8,536 nt of DNA from CAYOSU01 sp964541255 (GTDB lineage Bacteria > Bacillota > Clostridia > Christensenellales > CAMQZB01): NCBI GenBank assembly GCA_964541255.1, contig CAZIPL010000061.1, forward strand, positions 1-8,536. The letters run 5' to 3'. The notes under the pieces were generated by a model. The model saw only the letters and a program-made list of their open reading frames with translations. It did no database searches and had not been told where the DNA came from. The position numbers were made by a program, and so were the translations under genes. This document shows, in pieces, positions 4,283 through 8,536 of this stretch. Each line of letters begins with the position of its first letter. Positions within the stretch are counted from its first letter, which is position 1.

Positions 4283-7081
4283 ATGCTACAGGTCAAAAAC
4301 TTAAAAAAATCGTATAAGTCGAAGCGTGCCGGCGAGACGCAAGCGCTTAAGGGTATAGACATTACGTTCGGCGATAAGGGGCTTGTTTTCGTTCTCGGAA
4401 AGTCCGGGTGCGGCAAATCGACGCTTTTGAACTTGCTCGGAGGATTGGACTCGTTTGACGAGGGCGAAATCATAATCAACGGAAAATCGAGCAAGGATTT
4501 CACGAGAGCCGACTTCGACTCTTACAGAAACACCTATTTGGGGTTTGTATTTCAAGAGTTCAATATCATAGAGAACTTCTCTATTGCGAAAAACATCGGA
4601 CTTGCGTTGCAGCTTCAGCATAAAAAGAGCGATAAAGCGTCGGTTGAGGCGATTCTCAAAAAAGTAGAGCTCGAGGGCTTCGGCGAAAGAAAGCCTAACG
4701 AGCTTTCCGGCGGACAAAAGCAACGCGTTGCGATAGCGCGAGCGCTTATCAAAGACCCCGAGATTATTCTTGCAGACGAACCTACGGGCGCGCTCGATTC
4801 CGCGACGGGCAAATCCGTTCTCAATATGCTTAGAAAGCTTTCGGAAGAAAAGCTTGTCATAATCGTTTCGCACGACAGAGAGTTCGCGGAAGAATATGCC
4901 GACAGAATCGTCGAGCTTAAAGACGGCATTGTTATTTCGGACAGAACGAGAGTAAGCGACGTGGGAGAAAACAAATGGAAAGAGGAGATAGTTCCTATTT
5001 CGTCGGAAATTATTAGAATTCCCAAAGGCAAACCGCTTGACGAGCAGACGATCAACGAAATTAACGAGACGCTTCTTAACGCAAAAAGCGACACCTATCT
5101 TATGCTCGGCGGAGAAGAACAAGCGGAAATTGCTTATCCCGATGTCATGGAAGACGTCAAAGCCAAGGGATTTGTGTCGGCAAATACTTTCGTAAAGACA
5201 GAAGAGAGCGAAATCAAGTCGGATAAAAAGGCGATGGCGCTTATTAAGTCCAAATTGCCGCTCGGCGACGCTTTCAAAATCGGCGCAAGCAATTTCGGCG
5301 CGAAAAAGTTTAGGTTGGTGTTCACGATTTTTCTTTCGGTGCTTTCTCTGTGCTTTTTCGGGTTTGCGGATATTTTCGCGAGCTACGACAGAGCCGAGAC
5401 ATACGCAAAAGCGTTTTATGAGGGCAATGCGTATTATATGAAGATAGGAAAGGTCGGCGAATACGACAGCGGCGGAATTTTGGGAAGCATTGTTTCGACG
5501 ACGGGTATTCCGTTCTCGAAAAGCGATTTGACCGTTTTGGAAGAAAGATATGGAAGTAAAGCGATAAAAAGCTATTCGTTCGACAGCTATTCGGTGAGGG
5601 CGAATTTCTATAAATCCTCTACCGATCAATTCTTCCAGCCAAATTATTATAACGGCTATCTCGTTATGGAGAAAAACGACGATATAGTGGCGTACGGACG
5701 GTTCCCCGAAACGTATGACGAAATTATGATTTCGGATTATATGGCAAAGGGCTATATCGACCTTTCTGCAAGCGTTACGACAAATAACGGCACGAAAGAG
5801 TATGTTTTCGACAACTACGACCAGCTTATGGGGCATGTCATTACGGTTGACGGAAGAGATCTTAAAATCGTGGGCGTTTATAAAACGAGCTTTTATTATC
5901 TATATAACACTCTTTCGCAATATAACGAATACGATTTGGCGTCAAACGAAGAGGCGCAAGTTTTGCGAGAAGCGTACAATTCGGATCTATCGATGTATTA
6001 CGGAAAGATTATCGTGAAAAGCGGCTTCGAAGAAATGCAAAAAGAGAGCAAAACGAGCTACGACGCGGGGCTTGTCGTTTATGTTCCGACGGTCGATTCG
6101 AGTTTATATATTTATAGAAGCGGACTTAACGTTACGGTAGACCCTACGGGGACGCTTAAAAAGGGCGAAATAATTATTCCCGCAAGTTATTACAAAGAGG
6201 GCAAGTACGGATATTATTACGAATCGGGCGAGACCGAATCGAAGACATATTCGGATATTCTTGCTGAATTCAATTCTCCGCAAGAGCTCGAATGCTATGT
6301 TCCGATCTTCTCGTGGGAGACAGATCCCGAGTCTGCAGGAACGGTTTTCAGAAAATACTATTCGGTCGTGTCGGTGTACGACGACGGAACGCTCGAAGAT
6401 GGAGGCTTTTACGACGTACCCGTGACGGAAATAGGCGGCGGTGTCGCTTATGCGAAAGAATACGCGGGGATAGGCGAAAAATATACGCAAACGATCTATA
6501 TGTCGCAAGAGGATTTCGACGAGCTTCTCGACGAAGTATATATGCCGCAAAACGTTCTCATCGACGCAAGAATGTCGGGCGGCGAACTTCACGACGAAAT
6601 TACTTTCCTTCTCGACAACAACTATTCAGTCGAGGCGAGAAACGAGAGTGAGCTTTCGATAGTCGATTCTTTGATGGATACTTTCATAAAGATTTTCTAT
6701 ATCGTAGCCGCCGTTCTTGCGGTGTTCGTAATTTTGTTGTTGTATAATTTTATGTCAACGTCTGTCGTTAATAAGAAAAAGGAGATCGGAATCTTGCGCG
6801 CAATCGGCGCAAGGGGTGCGGATATTGCGAAAATATTCATCGTCGAAGCGCTTCTTATCGGAGCGATCGTTCTTGCGATAGTATTCCCTACGTTGATTAT
6901 TCTGACTGACGTTTTGCAAAACGCGCTTCTTTCGGCGGTTGCGGTAAAGATTATTTCTTTTAAGGTAAGACAAGTGTTTACCATAACGGGGCTTACGCTT
7001 TTGATTCTTGTTGTTTCGAGCGTAGTTCCCGTTTCGAGAATATCTTCTAAAAAGCCGATTGACGCAATTCTTAATAAATAG
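4283..7081 (+). CDS. Fused ABC ATPase/FtsX-type permease with large ectodomain
   Basis: A 932-residue membrane protein. Residues 1-220 are a MacB/LolD-type ATPase: Walker A GKSGCGKST (39-47), Q91, signature LSGGQ (141-145), Walker B IILADE (161-166), D-loop GALD (169-172), H197. All key residues are present. A cytoplasmic linker (about 220-340) leads to TM1 (about 345-367), then an extracytoplasmic domain of some 430 residues, then TM2-4 (about 804-828, 851-877, 898-920) and the FtsX-like ending PVSRISSKKP. This is the four-helix type VII (mechanotransmission) layout, with ATPase before permease as in MacB, but the ectodomain is about twice the MacB size and rich in Y, D, E, S and G. Such proteins use ATP to move or pull on substrates outside the membrane, such as peptides, lipoproteins or drugs. 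GGGAAG (4271-4276) is a modest ribosome site. The lipoprotein gene follows by 10 nt. Substrate unknown. Confidence 0.92.
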   Translation: MLQVKNLKKSYKSKRAGETQALKGIDITFGDKGLVFVLGKSGCGKSTLLNLLGGLDSFDEGEIIINGKSSKDFTRADFDSYRNTYLGFVFQEFNIIENFSIAKNIGLALQLQHKKSDKASVEAILKKVELEGFGERKPNELSGGQKQRVAIARALIKDPEIILADEPTGALDSATGKSVLNMLRKLSEEKLVIIVSHDREFAEEYADRIVELKDGIVISDRTRVSDVGENKWKEEIVPISSEIIRIPKGKPLDEQTINEINETLLNAKSDTYLMLGGEEQAEIAYPDVMEDVKAKGFVSANTFVKTEESEIKSDKKAMALIKSKLPLGDAFKIGASNFGAKKFRLVFTIFLSVLSLCFFGFADIFASYDRAETYAKAFYEGNAYYMKIGKVGEYDSGGILGSIVSTTGIPFSKSDLTVLEERYGSKAIKSYSFDSYSVRANFYKSSTDQFFQPNYYNGYLVMEKNDDIVAYGRFPETYDEIMISDYMAKGYIDLSASVTTNNGTKEYVFDNYDQLMGHVITVDGRDLKIVGVYKTSFYYLYNTLSQYNEYDLASNEEAQVLREAYNSDLSMYYGKIIVKSGFEEMQKESKTSYDAGLVVYVPTVDSSLYIYRSGLNVTVDPTGTLKKGEIIIPASYYKEGKYGYYYESGETESKTYSDILAEFNSPQELECYVPIFSWETDPESAGTVFRKYYSVVSVYDDGTLEDGGFYDVPVTEIGGGVAYAKEYAGIGEKYTQTIYMSQEDFDELLDEVYMPQNVLIDARMSGGELHDEITFLLDNNYSVEARNESELSIVDSLMDTFIKIFYIVAAVLAVFVILLLYNFMSTSVVNKKKEIGILRAIGARGADIAKIFIVEALLIGAIVLAIVFPTLIILTDVLQNALLSAVAVKIISFKVRQVFTITGLTLLILVVSSVVPVSRISSKKPIDAILNK

Positions 7082-7082
7082 C

Positions 7083-7088
7083 GGAGGG
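7083..7088 (+). promoter_or_regulatory. Ribosome binding site that fixes the lipoprotein start
   Basis: GGAGGG lies directly after the transporter stop (TAG, 7079-7081) and 3 nt before ATG 7092. An earlier in-frame ATG at 7059 sits inside the transporter gene, lacks such a site, and would put 11 polar residues before the signal peptide. The start at 7092 is therefore preferred. Confidence 0.8.
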
Positions 7089-7091
7089 CAT

Positions 7092-8318
7092 ATGAAAGCA
7101 AAAAGAATTATAACGATAATACTTGCCGTAACGATGCTTTTCGTTATGGCGTCGTGCGACAGCATCGATAACAAGCCGAAAAAGGACTATGGCGAATATC
7201 CCGATCTTCCGTCAAGCGACGGATATACCGTAACGGGCAAAATCACCGATGCAAAAGGCAATCCGTTGCCGGGGGCGGTGGTAACTTTCGGCGATAAAGA
7301 AAAGGTTCGCGGAATGACGGATAGCAACGGAGAGTATAAGATTACGGGGATTAGCGGAACGGTAATGCTTATTCCGTCTTTCAGGGACTATGTATTCGAC
7401 AAAAAAGAGGTTTCGGTTTCAAGCGGCGGAGAAGTGAATTTCGTCGGAAAAAATTCTTATACGGCTATGGCTACCGCAACGGACGGGGAAAGCTTGCTTT
7501 ATCAGGTTTCCTATGTCGTAGACGGAAAAATATATCAATCGAAAGGCTCGTCTGTCGTATATTTCGACAACAGAAACGGACTTACGAGAATAACTCCGCA
7601 AGCGGACGGGTTTGATTTCGAGCCTTCTTATATAGACGTATACGGCGGAGAATCGGCGATGTTTACGGCAAAGCCAAAGAGCGATACCTATTCCGTCAAG
7701 GGGAAGATCGATGCGTCGAGACTTAGCGATAAAGACGAAGTGCCGTCGCTATATATCACCGTAGACGGCAAGAAGTATGTCGACGTCATAGTCAATTACG
7801 ATTATGACTGGAAGACGCAAGAAACCACGATGACAATGAGTTATGAGGTCAAAGGCTTGAAAAAAGGGCAGAAATATACAATTGCTATGGTTGACGAAAG
7901 CGGTAATACAGCGGCGGAAAGCTATGTTGTTTCGGAAGAAACGAACAACCTCAACTTCAAACTCAATATAACGAGACAATTCGACGTCAGGGTGAAGCCG
8001 CTGAATCTTAAGAGTAAGTTCACAGATCTCGAAAAGACGTTCGAGTGGAAATATTTCGACTATAAGCTCTATGTTGTTGACGAAAACGGCGTAAGACAGG
8101 AAAAGAACTATTACGGCGATGACGACCTTGTTGAGGGGGTAAAGGTTTGGAACGGTTGCAAGGTGTATATTGTCGGAGAGTATTACGACAAGGTAAGCGG
8201 CTTGCACTATTCCGTTGAGGACTGGTTGCCGATAAGCGCTGCCGACATGAGAGACTATGAAATAGAGGAGCTTGAATTCTCGTTTATTTTCGAAAAATAC
8301 GTCGAAGAAGATGATTAA
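7092..8318 (+). CDS. Lipoprotein with carboxypeptidase-regulatory-like beta domain
   Basis: A 408-residue secreted lipoprotein: basic n-region MKAKR, hydrophobic core, and lipobox MASC with the acylated cysteine at 22 (M rather than the usual L at -3). A short linker precedes a carboxypeptidase-regulatory-like/transthyretin-type beta domain (about 45-120), with the typical VTGKITDAKGNPLPGAVV and TDSNGEYKI strands. A second module (about 123-195) repeats its end: IP-x6-F..V-x-V..GGE..F at 94-117 matches ITP-x6-F..IDV..GGE..F at 167-191, suggesting an internal duplication. The rest (about 200-408) is beta-rich, holds TYSVKGKI and KGLKKGQKYTI segments, and ends in acidic EEDD. No catalytic motif is visible, so it is probably a binding or scaffold protein anchored outside the membrane. 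Tight linkage to the ABC permease suggests it contacts the ectodomain or captures substrate. Partner and ligand are inferred. Confidence 0.85.
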   Translation: MKAKRIITIILAVTMLFVMASCDSIDNKPKKDYGEYPDLPSSDGYTVTGKITDAKGNPLPGAVVTFGDKEKVRGMTDSNGEYKITGISGTVMLIPSFRDYVFDKKEVSVSSGGEVNFVGKNSYTAMATATDGESLLYQVSYVVDGKIYQSKGSSVVYFDNRNGLTRITPQADGFDFEPSYIDVYGGESAMFTAKPKSDTYSVKGKIDASRLSDKDEVPSLYITVDGKKYVDVIVNYDYDWKTQETTMTMSYEVKGLKKGQKYTIAMVDESGNTAAESYVVSEETNNLNFKLNITRQFDVRVKPLNLKSKFTDLEKTFEWKYFDYKLYVVDENGVRQEKNYYGDDDLVEGVKVWNGCKVYIVGEYYDKVSGLHYSVEDWLPISAADMRDYEIEELEFSFIFEKYVEEDD

Positions 8319-8338
8319 AATGGCAAAAACCTTAGGAA

Positions 8339-8359
8339 AAATGCGAGAAAACGGCATTT
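8339..8359 (+). terminator. Weak terminator candidate after the lipoprotein gene
   Basis: AAATGC (8339-8344) pairs with GCATTT (8354-8359) around a 9-nt centre, and an AT-rich tract with T-runs follows from about 8366. The stem is short and poor in G+C and the T-run is not immediate, so termination may be incomplete and readthrough into the rRNA-type promoter region is possible. Confidence 0.3.
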
Positions 8360-8440
8360 AAAAATTATTTTTGAATTTTTCAAAAAACTTTAAAAAAAAT
8401 GCGAAAAACGCTTGACTTAAAGTTTCCTAAGTGTTATTAT
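8360..8440 (+). promoter_or_regulatory. Strong rRNA-type sigma-A promoter with UP-like A/T tracts
   Basis: TTGACT (8412-8417), a 17-nt spacer, then TATTAT (8435-8440), with TG at 8432-8433 forming an extended -10. Upstream, 8360-8410 is made of phased A and T runs, as in UP elements that bind the RNA polymerase alpha subunit. Predicted start is near 8445-8447. The boxes differ from consensus by one base each in -10 and two in -35. This strength and architecture are typical of rRNA operons. Confidence 0.85.
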
Positions 8441-8444
8441 AGTT

Positions 8445-8536
8445 AGGCTGTCAGCTGAAGACAGCCTTTCGTTTTGAAAGAGTCGCACATTGACAACTGC
8501 ATAGAGCAAAGAAAGAAATACAAGGCAAGAACATTT
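8445..8536 (+). ncRNA. Probable rRNA operon leader (pre-16S), truncated by the window
   Basis: The predicted transcript opens with the hairpin GGCTGTC (8446-8452)/GACAGCC (8460-8466), loop AGCTGAA, then TTTCGTTTTGAAAG. Next comes GCACATTGACAACTGCATAG (8485-8504), followed by an A/G-rich run with GAAAGAAATACAAGGCAAG. Bacillota pre-rRNA leaders carry a closely similar ..TTGAAAACTGAATA.. element, related to boxA antitermination and RNase III processing. No mature 16S start is reached. The element also occurs before 23S in spacers, but the strong promoter just upstream favours the operon start. Identification is from memory of the pattern. Confidence 0.7.

Noticed and set aside
4301..5836. Long minus-strand open frame (511 codons) opposite the ABC transporter
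   Set aside because: It lies fully antisense to a gene with complete ATPase motifs. Its translation is rich in R, F, V and N with no domain, as expected for a shadow of this codon usage.
8320..8361. 13-codon open frame just after the lipoprotein gene (MAKTLGKMRENGI)
   Set aside because: No ribosome site; it overlaps the weak terminator stem and is too short to support.

Overview
The window looks like a chromosomal segment of a low-to-moderate GC Gram-positive anaerobe, most likely an uncultured gut-type member of the Clostridia. The grounds are AGGAGG-like ribosome sites, a lipoprotein signal for a single-membrane cell, Clostridia-type intergenic repeats, and a pre-rRNA leader of the Clostridia/Bacilli type at the right edge. 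The placement is inference; no marker gene is complete here. The genes from 4283 rightward are visibly richer in G+C, with many TCG/ACG/GCG codons, than the AT-rich stretch 230-2160.

Layout. (a) 1-768 holds no convincing gene. It contains a run of short nested palindromes resembling a dispersed Clostridia repeat (15-125), a long imperfect hairpin (148-220), AT-rich DNA, and a degenerate 33-nt tandem repeat (538-610). (b) 769-2122, plus strand: a GyrI-like small-molecule-binding/hydrolase family protein and a phosphinothricin-type GNAT acetyltransferase, closed by a strong bidirectional terminator (2178-2214). Both families are associated with handling small molecules or toxins. (c) 2321-3888, minus strand: a two-gene operon of a small protein with PII-like fold order, followed 2 nt later by a CPA2 cation/proton antiporter with no RCK domain. 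(d) 3904-4282: a divergent intergenic region with several inverted repeats, including a perfect 12-bp one in front of the next operon. (e) 4283-8318, plus strand: a 932-residue fused ABC ATPase/FtsX-type permease with a very large extracytoplasmic domain, followed 10 nt later by a lipoprotein with a carboxypeptidase-regulatory-like beta domain. (f) 8360-8536: an A/T-tract UP-like region, a near-consensus extended -10 promoter, a hairpin at the predicted transcript start, and a leader typical of rRNA operons. The 16S gene is expected just past the window edge.

Working together. The ABC permease and the lipoprotein almost certainly form one transcription unit and probably one envelope complex. 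The PII-like protein probably regulates the antiporter. The GyrI-like and GNAT genes may form a small detoxification pair, but the 145-nt gap leaves co-transcription uncertain. I see no CRISPR array, transposase, phage gene or tRNA. The best candidates for undescribed biology are the PII-like/antiporter pair and the large-ectodomain ABC exporter with its lipoprotein.
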